The notes beneath the pieces were generated by a model. It did no database searches, was not told the DNA's origin, and saw only the letters and a program-made list of their open reading frames with translations. Position numbers and translations under genes: made by a program. DNA of 59,032 bases. Source: Desulfotruncus alcoholivorax DSM 16058. GTDB taxonomy: Bacteria; Bacillota; Desulfotomaculia; Desulfotomaculales; Desulfallaceae. The stretch lies in NCBI RefSeq assembly GCF_000430885.1, contig NZ_AUMW01000024.1:1-59032 (forward strand), read 5' to 3'. Shown one piece after another: positions 6,525-14,741 of the stretch (positions are counted from its first letter, which is position 1; each line of letters starts with the position of its first letter).

Positions 6525-7608
6525 GGAACAATTATCAGTATATATAGACGGCATGCTTGATTCTTCCCTGGAAGCGCAGGTTAAACTGCACATTGCCTCC
6601 TGTGAGGGCTGCAGGCTTGAATATGAAGACCTCACGACGACTGTCCAACTGCTAAAGAGTTTACCGGAGATAGCGCCACCACCCGATTTTAATTTAAAAT
6701 TACAAGAAAAGTTAGCTAATTTACAACCTCAGGTGGTTGTATCTAATAAGACTGGCCTGTTAGGCAGGCTGGTTCGGGGCAAATGGTCCGGCCCGCTGGC
6801 TGCCGCGGCGGTGGTTTTCCTAACGGTTGGTGTCACTGCTTTATGGTATGATAAGCAGCATGGGGATATGTTTAACCCTGTTGTTCAAGATCAAATTGTT
6901 GATGATTCCGGTGGAAACCCTCAGTTTAATAATGCCAAATCTGAGCAGCATAACCTGGTATATGAATCTGAAAAATCGTCTAGCAATTTCAAGAAAAAAA
7001 CTGAAGCTGGTTTTGGTTCCGCTGGTGTACAAAAAGACGCACCTACAGTTGATGCGCAGCCGGCTGATCCCGGCATAAAGGCTGCGCCTAATATTGCGCC
7101 TAATATGAAGGTTGCTCCTGATGTTAATGACACATCTAATTTAAATGAGGTTCCTAAAATCAGCATAATGCAATCAAGCCCGGTGCAAGAAGCTGATGCA
7201 CCACACGTGGCTCGGGAATATAGAGCGACATGGGAACCCGGGAATGGTGCAGCCGGCTCTATAGGTGATCTGGCGGCAAAGTATGATGGTATTATTGAAT
7301 ATGAGCCGCAGGAAGCTGGCCAGTCTTGGGTGCTGCGGTTACCTGACAATGAAGTGACAACTTTTCTAAATGACCTGGGTAAGTCAGGCAATTTGGAAGT
7401 TAAGACCGATGACAGAGATTTAACTGATAAGTATCATCAAATTGAGAGTAAAATTAACGAGCTTAAAGAGATGGAGCAGCGGTTGACTCAAAACAATGAC
7501 ACAAAAGAACTGGCCTCTTTACAGCAGCAGATTCAGCAGCAATCTCAAGCCATGGCTGAATTAAATAAGGAAACATCAATGGCCCTGATTATATTGACGG
7601 TTAAATGA
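6505..7608 (+). CDS. Membrane anti-sigma factor with zinc-finger (ZAS) domain and DUF4349-like domain
   Basis: 367 residues, GTG start with AGGGGGG upstream. N-terminal ZAS anti-sigma domain with His29-x3-Cys33-x2-Cys36 (HIASCEGC); one membrane segment at about 97-115; a low-complexity Pro/Asp/Ala linker (150-225); then an extracytoplasmic domain (235-367) that resembles DUF4349 and contains a coiled coil with Gln-rich stretch (about 315-355). Co-transcribed and overlapping with the ECF sigma gene, so it should hold that sigma factor at the membrane until a signal triggers release. A clear terminator follows at 7608-7628. Confidence 0.82.
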   Translation: MRCQDIREQLSVYIDGMLDSSLEAQVKLHIASCEGCRLEYEDLTTTVQLLKSLPEIAPPPDFNLKLQEKLANLQPQVVVSNKTGLLGRLVRGKWSGPLAAAAVVFLTVGVTALWYDKQHGDMFNPVVQDQIVDDSGGNPQFNNAKSEQHNLVYESEKSSSNFKKKTEAGFGSAGVQKDAPTVDAQPADPGIKAAPNIAPNMKVAPDVNDTSNLNEVPKISIMQSSPVQEADAPHVAREYRATWEPGNGAAGSIGDLAAKYDGIIEYEPQEAGQSWVLRLPDNEVTTFLNDLGKSGNLEVKTDDRDLTDKYHQIESKINELKEMEQRLTQNNDTKELASLQQQIQQQSQAMAELNKETSMALIILTVK

Positions 7609-7630
7609 GTCCCCGTTATAGGGGACTTTT
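7608..7630 (+). terminator. Terminator of the sigma/anti-sigma operon
   Basis: AGTCCCC/GGGGACT stem with loop GTTATA, followed by TTTTCT. Confidence 0.85.
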
Positions 7631-7743
7631 CTATTGCACTGTTGTCAAATTAAAGTTAAAATAGGAGTAGTTGCGGTTTGGCTTAACACATATCAATAAT
7701 ATGTTAATGCCATAATAGATTTAAGAAAGGAGGAAAGATAAAA

Positions 7744-7965
7744 ATGCGTGAAAAAGTGCAAGCTGCTTTAGATAAAGTGCGCCCGGCGTTGCAGCGCGAC
7801 GGTGGCGATGTTGAGCTTGTGGATGTTACCCCTGACGGTGTGGTTAAGGTCAGGCTGAAGGGCGCTTGTGGAGGTTGCCCAATGTCTACAATGACATTAA
7901 AACAGGGTATTGAGAGAACAATTAAGCAATCTGTTCCCGAGGTTAAAGAAGTAGTACAAGCATAG
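7744..7965 (+). CDS. nfu: NifU-like iron-sulfur cluster scaffold (Nfu domain)
   Basis: 73 residues, the normal size of stand-alone Nfu proteins. AAAGGAGG precedes the ATG. Contains the conserved [16 protein letters not shown] start and Cys42-x2-Cys45 (GACGGCPMS), which bind a [4Fe-4S] cluster between two subunits for delivery to target proteins. It is a single-gene unit between two terminators. The abundance of Fe-S enzymes in this window (AORs, ferredoxin) fits a housekeeping need. Confidence 0.92.
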   Translation: MREKVQAALDKVRPALQRDGGDVELVDVTPDGVVKVRLKGACGGCPMSTMTLKQGIERTIKQSVPEVKEVVQA

Positions 7966-7966
7966 T

Positions 7967-7996
7967 TAAAACCCCTGCACTGGCAGGGGTTTTTAT
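7967..7996 (+). terminator. Terminator of the nfu gene
   Basis: AAAACCCCTGC/GCAGGGGTTTTT stem with a 4-nt loop (ACTG) and T-run. Confidence 0.88.
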
Positions 7997-8047
7997 TTAA
8001 CGATTATTGCGTTTGGGGAAATTTTTAATTACGGAGGGGGCTCAAAA

Positions 8048-8899
8048 ATGGTCAGGAAATTTAAGCTGGCAATTTGCCAGAGTAATGTTGCCGGTGATAA
8101 GGCGTCAAATATCCGTAACGCAGAAGAAATGGTGCGGCAGGCAGCATCGCAGGGGGCCGAGATAGTGATGTTGCCGGAAATGTTTAATTGCCCTTACCAA
8201 ACGGAACTTTTTCCAGCCTACGCCGAGTGCTACCCGAACGGAGAAACTATACAAATGTTGTCTGGTACTGCTAAAACAGCCGGTATAGTTCTGGTGGGCG
8301 GCTCGATTCCTGAAAAAGACGGTGATATCGTATATAACACCTCCTTTATTTTTGGGCCTCAGGGAGAATTGCTGGGCCGTCACAGGAAGGTGCACCTTTT
8401 TGATGTAGATTTACCCGACCTCAAAGTTAGGGAATCCAATACACTGGGACCAGGCAATTGTTTAACTGTTGTAGATGCTGGTTTTTGCAAGCTGGGGGTA
8501 ATCATTTGTTTTGATGTTCGTTTCCCGGAAATCGCCCGCTTGCTGGCTCTGGAAGGGATACAAGCGCTGCTGATTCCTGCGGCTTTTAATACAGTTACCG
8601 GCCCGGCCCACTGGAAACTTTCCATGCGGATGCGGGCAGTTGATAACCAGATTTACGTTGCCGCGGCTTCACCGGCCCGGGACGAAAACGCCGGGTACGT
8701 TGTTTACGGCCATTCTATGGTGGTGGACCCCTGGGGTGAAGTACTGGCTGAAGCGGGTTTAGGCAGTGAAATCATTATGGCCGAAATCAACCCCGCTAGA
8801 ATAGAAGAGGTCCGGGGACGCCTGCCGCTGTTGGCCCAGCGGCGAACTGACTTGTATTCATTGCAATGGAAAAAGGGAGACGGGAATGGAAACCATTGA
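8048..8899 (+). CDS. Carbon-nitrogen hydrolase, omega-amidase (NIT2/YafV)-like
   Basis: 283 residues, ATG with GGAGGGGG upstream. All three nitrilase-superfamily catalytic residues are present: Glu44 (LPEMFNCPY), Lys114 (RHRKVHLFD) and Cys154 (IICFDVRFPE). The FNCPY and KVHLFDVD segments are typical of the omega-amidase branch, which hydrolyses alpha-ketoglutaramate and alpha-ketosuccinamate formed by transaminases. Length matches the family. It is followed within 60 bp by ychF and may share its transcript, although the functions are unrelated. Confidence 0.82.
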   Translation: MVRKFKLAICQSNVAGDKASNIRNAEEMVRQAASQGAEIVMLPEMFNCPYQTELFPAYAECYPNGETIQMLSGTAKTAGIVLVGGSIPEKDGDIVYNTSFIFGPQGELLGRHRKVHLFDVDLPDLKVRESNTLGPGNCLTVVDAGFCKLGVIICFDVRFPEIARLLALEGIQALLIPAAFNTVTGPAHWKLSMRMRAVDNQIYVAAASPARDENAGYVVYGHSMVVDPWGEVLAEAGLGSEIIMAEINPARIEEVRGRLPLLAQRRTDLYSLQWKKGDGNGNH

Positions 8900-8953
8900 A
8901 GGACCTTGCATTTCTCCCGTCAGAGGAATAAAATTTCGTTTGAGGTGAGAAAT

Positions 8954-10045
8954 GTGCTGACTGCTGGAATAATTGGCCTGCCTATGGTAGGTAAGACAAC
9001 TATATTTAACCTTGTCACTAATTCGGAGCTGGAAACTTCCAATTACCTGACGGGTAAAACAGAGATTAATATGGAAATGGCCAAAGTGCCGGACTCCCGC
9101 ATTGACTTTCTGTCCGGATTATACAAGCCGAAAAAAACTACTTATGCTCAAATCCAATTCAGCGATGTACCCGGTCTGGTAAGGGGCGCCAGCGAGGGTA
9201 AAGGAGTAGGTAACAGGTTTTTAGACGGAATTCGCAATGCCGACCTGCTGGTGCAGGTGGTAAGGGCTTTTTCCAATAAAGATGTTCCCCACGTTGACGG
9301 AGGCATTGACCCGGTTAGGGATATTGAAACCGTTAACCTCGAACTGCTGCTGGCAGATATGGACCTGGTTGAAAAGAGAATTAAACGGATTGAAGAAAGT
9401 AAAAAGATAAAAAAAGAACAGGCCGATGAGCTGGCGGTGCTCCGCAAATGCCTGGAAGCGTTGGAAAATGAGATAACCGTGCATCAAGCTGGACTATCCG
9501 AGGTTGAAAAATCTTTGCTTGTTAACTACAGTTTTTTGACGGACAAGCCTGTGATTATGGTGGTTAATATTGATGAAGAGCAACTGCGCAGCGGCAGTTA
9601 TCCAGGGGCGGACAAGGTCCGGGAATTTGCGTCCGGGCGCGGCATCAAGCTGCTGGAAATATGCGGCCAGATAGAAATGGAAATTGCCCAACTGCCTGAA
9701 GAGGACAAAGAAGTGTTTATGGAAGACCTGGGACTTAAAGAATCCGGTATTAACCGGCTGGCCCGGGCAGCTTACGAGACACTGGGACTGATATCTTTCT
9801 TTACAGTTGGAGAGGACGAGGTAAGGGCCTGGACCATTTCCGAGGGGCTGAATGCCAGGAGTGCCGCAGGCAAAATTCACTCCGACCTGGAGCGGGGTTT
9901 TATCCGGGCCGAGGTTGTAGCGTATGAGGATCTGAAGGAAAACGGCAGCATGGCCAAGGCCAGGGAAAAAGGCTTGGTGCGGTTGGAAGGCAAGGACTAC
10001 ATAGTTATGGACGGGGATATTTTGAACATCAGGTTTAATGTCTGA
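8954..10045 (+). CDS. ychF: YchF/OLA1-type GTPase/ATPase
   Basis: 363 residues from GTG 8954, preceded by GAGGTGAG at the right distance; the open frame extends further upstream without another signal. P-loop GLPMVGKTT at residues 8-16 (the usual form is NVGKS), G3 DVPG at 71-74, and an NxxE-type G4 (VNIDEE) which in YchF gives preference for ATP. A coiled insertion lies at about 125-190 and a C-terminal TGS-like domain at 280-363. A conserved translation-associated, stress-related protein. A strong terminator follows. Confidence 0.92.
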   Translation: MLTAGIIGLPMVGKTTIFNLVTNSELETSNYLTGKTEINMEMAKVPDSRIDFLSGLYKPKKTTYAQIQFSDVPGLVRGASEGKGVGNRFLDGIRNADLLVQVVRAFSNKDVPHVDGGIDPVRDIETVNLELLLADMDLVEKRIKRIEESKKIKKEQADELAVLRKCLEALENEITVHQAGLSEVEKSLLVNYSFLTDKPVIMVVNIDEEQLRSGSYPGADKVREFASGRGIKLLEICGQIEMEIAQLPEEDKEVFMEDLGLKESGINRLARAAYETLGLISFFTVGEDEVRAWTISEGLNARSAAGKIHSDLERGFIRAEVVAYEDLKENGSMAKAREKGLVRLEGKDYIVMDGDILNIRFNV

Positions 10046-10110
10046 TCTATCATAGGATTAAAATCACAAGATTAAATCTTTCTAATTAGTTTGATTTGGG
10101 TGGATTATGA

Positions 10111-10142
10111 GCCGGTGGCGTTTTATGTCACCGGCTTTTTTT
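10111..10142 (+). terminator. Terminator of ychF
   Basis: GCCGGTG/CACCGGC stem with an 11-nt loop followed by seven T. Confidence 0.88.
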
Positions 10143-10352
10143 AATGATGTACTTCTTTCTTTATAAGTAAGCAAAGATAATAAGCAAAGCATCAGCTAAA
10201 TACTTTGTCAACAAAGATAGCCTATTATAAGAATTTTAGGGAAAAAGTCCTATTTTTAATGAGACCGGATTAAATGTCGTTTAAGACTATAGGTACATGC
10301 AAAAAACTTAGAAAAAAATTAAAATTTTTTAAAAAAAGCGGAGGTGTTCAAA
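10143..10352. promoter_or_regulatory. Upstream region of the Tad pilus locus with a perfect dyad
   Basis: A/T-rich 210-bp region between the ychF terminator and the pilin gene. It contains the inverted repeat CTTTGT-CA-ACAAAG at 10203-10216, a possible operator, and GCGGAGGTG as the ribosome site of the pilin. No confident -35/-10 pair was found by eye. Confidence 0.4.
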
Positions 10353-10538
10353 ATGTTATTGTCCAAGCTTTTGCGGGAAGAAAGCGGCCAGGGAATGGCG
10401 GAATACGGTTTGATACTTGCTTTAGTAGCGGTACTCTGTATTGCTGGGTTTAAGTTGCTAGGTGATGGGATCAGTGGCAAAGTGGATGATGTTCAAAAAG
10501 CAATTAAAGATCCGAGTTCAGTTAATACATCTAATTAA
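10353..10538 (+). CDS. flp: Flp/Fap-type major pilin
   Basis: 61 residues from ATG 10353 (GGAGGTG 7 nt upstream; a GTG three codons earlier overlaps the ribosome site). Class III prepilin signal: a short basic leader ending ESG, then QGMAEYGLI, i.e. Gly followed by four residues and Glu-Tyr, with cleavage after Gly12. A hydrophobic helix (GLILALVAVLCIAGFKLLG) forms the pilus core. First gene of the Tad locus, followed by a second mini-pilin. The peptidase that would process it is encoded at 10782. Confidence 0.92.
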   Translation: MLLSKLLREESGQGMAEYGLILALVAVLCIAGFKLLGDGISGKVDDVQKAIKDPSSVNTSN

Positions 10539-10554
10539 TTTTTAGGTTTGTTTT

Positions 10555-10698
10555 ATGAAATGTCTCTTTGCTAATGAGGACGGCCAGGCTTTATTGGAAT
10601 ATTCTTTAATACTTTTTCTTGTGGCTGTCACTTGTATTGTTGCATTTCAAACTTTACCACCGGTTATTATAAATTTAATAGACAGAGTTGAGATATAG
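10555..10698 (+). CDS. Second Flp-like mini-pilin (47 residues)
   Basis: Short gene with ATG 10555 and TAG 10696-10698. It encodes a leader MKCLFANEDG followed by QALLEYSLI, the same Gly-x4-Glu-Tyr prepilin motif as the major pilin, then a hydrophobic helix (LFLVAVTCIVAF) and a short polar tail ending DRVEI. It lies 16 bp after flp and before a terminator, so it would be co-transcribed. It is likely a minor pilin or tip/initiation subunit. No strong Shine-Dalgarno site is visible (TTTAGGT 10 nt upstream), consistent with lower expression. Confidence 0.75.
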   Translation: MKCLFANEDGQALLEYSLILFLVAVTCIVAFQTLPPVIINLIDRVEI

Positions 10699-10729
10699 CT
10701 GCAGTTATTTTCTTTTATCCCTAAAAACA

Positions 10730-10765
10730 ACCCTACTTAGGCCCGCTTAAGTAGGGTCTCGTTTT
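10730..10765 (+). terminator. Terminator after the pilin genes
   Basis: ACCCTACTTA/TAAGTAGGGT stem with a 7-nt loop, then CTCGTTTT. It probably attenuates transcription so that pilins outnumber the assembly machinery. Confidence 0.75.
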
Positions 10766-10781
10766 GAAAGGTCGGAATTGG

Positions 10782-11342
10782 ATGCTAAATTTTTACAGTG
10801 CGGGCTTAACCCCTGCGGATATATTTTTAGTAATTATTCTTTTGGTTTGCTGCTATACGGACTTGCGTATACAAAAAATCTATAATGCTGTTCTCTTCCC
10901 CGCCATCGTTGTTGCTTTTGCTTTTAATATCTTGCAGTACGGCCCGGAGGGAATCTTGATTAGCTTAAAAGGCTTATTGCTGGGAATTGCCTTGTTGCTT
11001 ATCCCCTTTGCGGCTAACGGAATCGGCGCCGGGGATGTCAAACTGCTGGGGACTATCGGTGCCATAAAAGGTCCGGAATTTGTTTTATTCGTTTTTTTTG
11101 CGGCAGCTATAACCGGTGGTGTAATCTCTGTTTACTTGTTAGCCAGGCGGGGACGCCTGCTGGTTACATTGAAAAAAATTTTTTATTCGGCTGTTAATAA
11201 GCTTTTAAACATACCGGTTAAATTCGATTTCGCAAAATTGGAGGTGGCTGCAAATGGCGAAGCTTTTCCTTACGGTGTGGCCATTGGTCTTGGGACATTT
11301 GGGGTTTATTTACTGGGGTGGTTAGGTTGCGTTACTTTATAA
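10782..11342 (+). CDS. tadV: Prepilin peptidase, TadV/CpaA type (A24)
   Basis: 186 residues from ATG 10782 with AAAGGTCGG upstream. A polytopic membrane protein with both catalytic aspartates of A24 peptidases: Asp27 (CYTDLRIQKI) and Asp85 in the GxGD motif (GIGAGDVKLLG). It lacks the N-terminal methylase domain of PilD-type enzymes, as TadV does. It should cleave the leaders of the pilins at 10353 and 10555 and of the TadE-like pseudopilin that overlaps its 3' end. Confidence 0.9.
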   Translation: MLNFYSAGLTPADIFLVIILLVCCYTDLRIQKIYNAVLFPAIVVAFAFNILQYGPEGILISLKGLLLGIALLLIPFAANGIGAGDVKLLGTIGAIKGPEFVLFVFFAAAITGGVISVYLLARRGRLLVTLKKIFYSAVNKLLNIPVKFDFAKLEVAANGEAFPYGVAIGLGTFGVYLLGWLGCVTL

Positions 11343-11731
11343 AGCTGCGCGGCGATAACAGGGGGCAGGCGCTGGTTGAGTTTGCCCTGGTACTACCAAT
11401 ACTGATCTTATTATTAATGGCCATATTTGAATTTGGAAACATTTTTCACTCGTATCTTTTAATTACCACGGCGTCACGCGAGGGGGCCAGGATGGGCGTT
11501 GTAGGCCATTCAGATGCTGAGATTACCCAAAGGATAGAAGAAGTCTGCTCAACCTTGGATACGTCCAAAATGACAATTAACATTGAGCCGCATGACCCTA
11601 ATTACAGGAACAGAGGGGTGCCTTTAACGGTGGAAGTGGACTATGAGAATTCTTTATTAACTCCTCTTTTAAGAACATTTCTGCCTGATCCTTTGACAAT
11701 CCGGGCCCGCTCGATCATGAGAATTGAATAA
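11318..11731 (+). CDS. tadE: TadE-like pseudopilin
   Basis: 137 residues; starts GTG 11318 (or TTG 11327), overlapping tadV by 25 bp. The leader ends NRG and is followed by QALVEFALVLPIL, a Gly-x4-Glu-Phe motif as in TadE pseudopilins, and a TM helix (about 20-42). The TTASREGARMGVVGHS segment is a TadE signature. The product is a minor, membrane-anchored component needed for pilus assembly or stability. It overlaps the next gene by 8 bp. Confidence 0.85.
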   Translation: MVRLRYFIKLRGDNRGQALVEFALVLPILILLLMAIFEFGNIFHSYLLITTASREGARMGVVGHSDAEITQRIEEVCSTLDTSKMTINIEPHDPNYRNRGVPLTVEVDYENSLLTPLLRTFLPDPLTIRARSIMRIE

Positions 11732-12704
11732 AAACATTCTGCTTGAGGTGTCAGCTTTGTGCCGCGTGATTAAAGAATTAATCAAAGACTCCAGGGGGGC
11801 AGCCACCGTGATCATAGCTATAGCTGCCGTTTCATTAATTGGCTTTACCTCCCTGGTACTGGATATGGGCCAGCTGTTTTTGACACAAGAGAGGCTGGGT
11901 AACGCTTTGGATGCCGCGGTGCTGGCCGGTGCCCAGGAGCTTCCCGACGATCCCGTCTCCGCTGTGGCAAAGGTGCGGGAATATTTTACGAGCCACGGGA
12001 TGGATGTGTCCTCTTTAACCAGCACTGAAGTTTCGGCAGACAACAAAACAATCACCGCTTCCGGTCAGTCAACTGTGCAATACGCCCTGGCCGGAGTGTT
12101 GGGGATAAACTCTTCAACTGTTCACTGTTCTGCGGCAGCCAGGATAGAACCGGTAACAGCAGTCAAAGGCATTGTGCCGGTAGGGATCAAGAAACAGGAA
12201 TTGGTCTTCGACCAGGAATACCAATTGAAAATTGCCGGCAGCAATGACTTGAGCGAATACCTTGGCCCGGGGAATTTTGGTGTGCTGGCCTTATCCGGCT
12301 TTGGCTCTTCTTCTTATGAAGATGACTTAAAACACGGATATGACGGTAAGGTTAAAATCGGGGATGTGATTGACACTGCATCCGGCAATAAAAGCGGAGC
12401 CACCAGGGACGGTGTTAATTACAGGGTGGCCCAGTGTACTCACGCCTGTACCCCTGAGCATTTCGATCCATCCTGTCCCAGGGTGGTTATAATTCCCGTA
12501 TACGTTCCGGAGGATATACAAAACAATAAGGTTAACAGTGTGAGAATAGTTGGTTTTGCAACATTTTTATTATCGGTACCCGGGGGCAAATTAGTAGGGA
12601 ATGAAAGTTACATTCGCGGTAAATATGTCCGAATGACACTATTCGGTGATAGTGACCCCGGTCAAAATGATTACGGAGCATACAGTGTCCGGCTGGTTGA
12701 ATAG
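11724..12704 (+). CDS. tadG: TadG-like pilus assembly protein
   Basis: 326 residues from a TTG start overlapping tadE. Residues 22-60 carry the TadG-like N-terminus: DSRGAATVIIAIAAV, then VLDMGQLFLTQERLGNALDAAVLAGAQEL. The rest is an extracytoplasmic beta-rich domain containing a cysteine cluster near residues 234-246 (CTHACTPEHFDPSC) that could form disulphides or bind metal. TadG-like proteins are poorly defined envelope parts of Tad systems. The von Willebrand domain seen in some TadG proteins is not evident here. Confidence 0.78.
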   Translation: MNKNILLEVSALCRVIKELIKDSRGAATVIIAIAAVSLIGFTSLVLDMGQLFLTQERLGNALDAAVLAGAQELPDDPVSAVAKVREYFTSHGMDVSSLTSTEVSADNKTITASGQSTVQYALAGVLGINSSTVHCSAAARIEPVTAVKGIVPVGIKKQELVFDQEYQLKIAGSNDLSEYLGPGNFGVLALSGFGSSSYEDDLKHGYDGKVKIGDVIDTASGNKSGATRDGVNYRVAQCTHACTPEHFDPSCPRVVIIPVYVPEDIQNNKVNSVRIVGFATFLLSVPGGKLVGNESYIRGKYVRMTLFGDSDPGQNDYGAYSVRLVE

Positions 12705-12769
12705 CTAAAAATTAATAAAGAACCTACTCTAAATAGTGCTAAAAGTAATTTTCAATCAGGAGAAATAAA

Positions 12770-13483
12770 ATGAAAAAATTTAAACTTAATCTCATCTTGC
12801 TCCTGGCTGTTATCTTTGGTGCAGCTGCTGCTTTTGGTGTCTACCAGTACCTGAACAGCGTCAAGGCGGCTTATGTGAAAAAAGGTGATTTTGTACAGGT
12901 GGCCGTTGCCACCCAATACATTGCGCCTAAGACCCAAATTGTTGAGCAGATGTTTTCAATGCGGGAAATACCTGCCAAATACGTTAACAATAATGCTGCT
13001 GTTAACCCTGAAGAAGTTGCCGGCAAAATAACCAAAACAGCAATCTACCCAGATGAGCAGATTTTGAGAGATAAAATTGCTGCTCCGGGGGAATCGAAAG
13101 AGGAACTGGCTTTAATCATTCCTGTAGGAAGCAGGGCCGTAACCGTAGCGGTTAATGAGGTTTCAGGCGTTGCCGGCATGATCAGGCCGGGTGACTGTGT
13201 TGATGTACTGGTTACCTTTGAGAATGGTCAGGGAGGCAAGATAACTTCTTTAATCTTGCAGAATATCAAAGTTCTTGCCACCGGTGGTAATTTAACGGAT
13301 TCCGCGGGACAGGCGGAGCAAGGCAAGATTTACCAAACCGTCACAATGGCGGTTACTCCACAGCAGGCCCAGTCGCTGGTGCTGGCTTCGGAACAGGGAA
13401 GTATCAGGATGATGTTGCGCCCGCCTGCGGATAAAGGAACTGTAAACATACCTTCCAGCAAAATTCAGGATTTGGTGCGGTAA
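12770..13483 (+). CDS. cpaB: Flp pilus assembly protein CpaB/RcpC
   Basis: 237 residues, ATG with CAGGAG upstream. N-terminal TM helix (7-27), then an SAF domain (about 42-105: VAVATQYIAPKTQIVEQMF, MREIPAKYV, IYPDEQILRDKI) and the CpaB/RcpC C-terminal domain (GSRAVTVAVNEVSGVAGMI, RPGDCVDVLVTFE). It is a periplasmic/outer-surface assembly factor in Gram-negatives; in this presumably monoderm host it must act on the outside of the single membrane or at the wall. It is placed directly before cpaE, as is common. Confidence 0.9.
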   Translation: MKKFKLNLILLLAVIFGAAAAFGVYQYLNSVKAAYVKKGDFVQVAVATQYIAPKTQIVEQMFSMREIPAKYVNNNAAVNPEEVAGKITKTAIYPDEQILRDKIAAPGESKEELALIIPVGSRAVTVAVNEVSGVAGMIRPGDCVDVLVTFENGQGGKITSLILQNIKVLATGGNLTDSAGQAEQGKIYQTVTMAVTPQQAQSLVLASEQGSIRMMLRPPADKGTVNIPSSKIQDLVR

Positions 13484-13501
13484 AAGAAAGGGGGCGGTAA
13501 A

Positions 13502-14734
13502 GTGCAGTCAATTAGAATTTTAATCGTGGATGACGTTGAAAACACCAGGGAAGATATTAAAAGATTTTTATACTTTGAGGAAGACATGGAGGTGGTCGGT
13601 GAGGCTTCGTCCGGGGAAGATGCCATTAAGATTGCCGGCCGGGTCAAGCCGGACGTGATTCTAATGGATATAAACCTGCCCGGCATGGATGGGATTGCAG
13701 CCTCGGAAATAATTTCCGTTGAAGTTCCCGAAGCGGTAATCGTTATGATTTCCATTCAAGGCGAGCAGGAGTATCTAAAAAAAGCTATGGCGGCCGGGGC
13801 CAGGGATTATCTGGTTAAACCCTTCACCAGCACAGACCTGGCAGAAACCATTCGCCGGGCCAATGCCTTTTCCCGCAAGAGGCACCTCCGCCTGGTCGGA
13901 GAGGAAGAAAGGGCGTCCCGGGTGGAAAAAGTTGCGCTGCCCGGCAAAATAATTACTCTGTTCAGCACCAAGGGGGGAGTGGGCAAGACTACCCTGGCCT
14001 GCAACCTGGCCATAGCCCTGGCCGGAGAAACCAGTAAAAAAGTTGTGCTGGTGGACCTTGATCTTCAGGGTGGTGATGCAGCAGTAATATTGAACCTGAC
14101 GGGAGTTCAAACCATAGCCGACCTGGTTAAAGAGGATTTGGACAGAGATATATTTTTGATTGATACTTTCCTGGCCCCGCATTTTTCAGGGATTAATATT
14201 TTATGTGCTCCAAGCAGCCCCGAGCAGGCTGAGACGATAACCCCGGAGCATGTAACGCAAATTATTAATTATTTAAAGTTGAAATATGACTATATCATTA
14301 TAGATACGGCGCCATCCTACAGTGAATTTAATTTAAACGTGTTGGAAGTGGCGGATAAAATTTTAGTCATGGTGGCTCAGGACCTTCCTACATTGAAACA
14401 CGTGCGGTCAACTATAGAGGTGCTGGGCGCGCTAAATTATACTGATAAAATCAAACTGGTGCTTAACCAGCTGCGGCCAGACGGCATCAGTGTTAAAGAG
14501 TTGGAAAGCAGTCTTGGCTTGACCATGACTGTGGTAATACCAACCGATGATAAAACGGTGCTGCAGTCGGTGAACAAGGGGCAGCCCTTTGTGCTCAGTC
14601 AAAAGAACAGCCGGGTATCAGAATGTGTAATAGAACTGGCCGGGAAAGTGAGTGCTGAAAATAAAGCGGCCAAGCCCCCCGGACGTCTGGCGGCTATTAA
14701 TCCCATTAAAAAGATCTTTAGCCTGTCGAGGTGA
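13502..14734 (+). CDS. cpaE: CpaE/TadZ-like protein: receiver domain fused to MinD/ParA ATPase
   Basis: 410 residues, GTG start with GGGGGCGG upstream. Residues 1-125 form a receiver domain in which all phosphorylation residues are present: Asp10/Asp11, Asp56 (ILMDINLPG), Ser84 (VMIS) and Lys107 (YLVKPF). Many CpaE proteins have a degenerate receiver, so this one may really be phosphorylated. Residues 150-385 are a MinD-like ATPase with deviant Walker A KGGVGKTT (158-165) and Walker A' VDLDLQGGD. TadZ/CpaE places the pilus machine at a cell site. It sits between cpaB and cpaF; the next gene begins 7 bp later. Confidence 0.88.
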   Translation: MQSIRILIVDDVENTREDIKRFLYFEEDMEVVGEASSGEDAIKIAGRVKPDVILMDINLPGMDGIAASEIISVEVPEAVIVMISIQGEQEYLKKAMAAGARDYLVKPFTSTDLAETIRRANAFSRKRHLRLVGEEERASRVEKVALPGKIITLFSTKGGVGKTTLACNLAIALAGETSKKVVLVDLDLQGGDAAVILNLTGVQTIADLVKEDLDRDIFLIDTFLAPHFSGINILCAPSSPEQAETITPEHVTQIINYLKLKYDYIIIDTAPSYSEFNLNVLEVADKILVMVAQDLPTLKHVRSTIEVLGALNYTDKIKLVLNQLRPDGISVKELESSLGLTMTVVIPTDDKTVLQSVNKGQPFVLSQKNSRVSECVIELAGKVSAENKAAKPPGRLAAINPIKKIFSLSR

Positions 14735-14741
14735 TTGAAGC

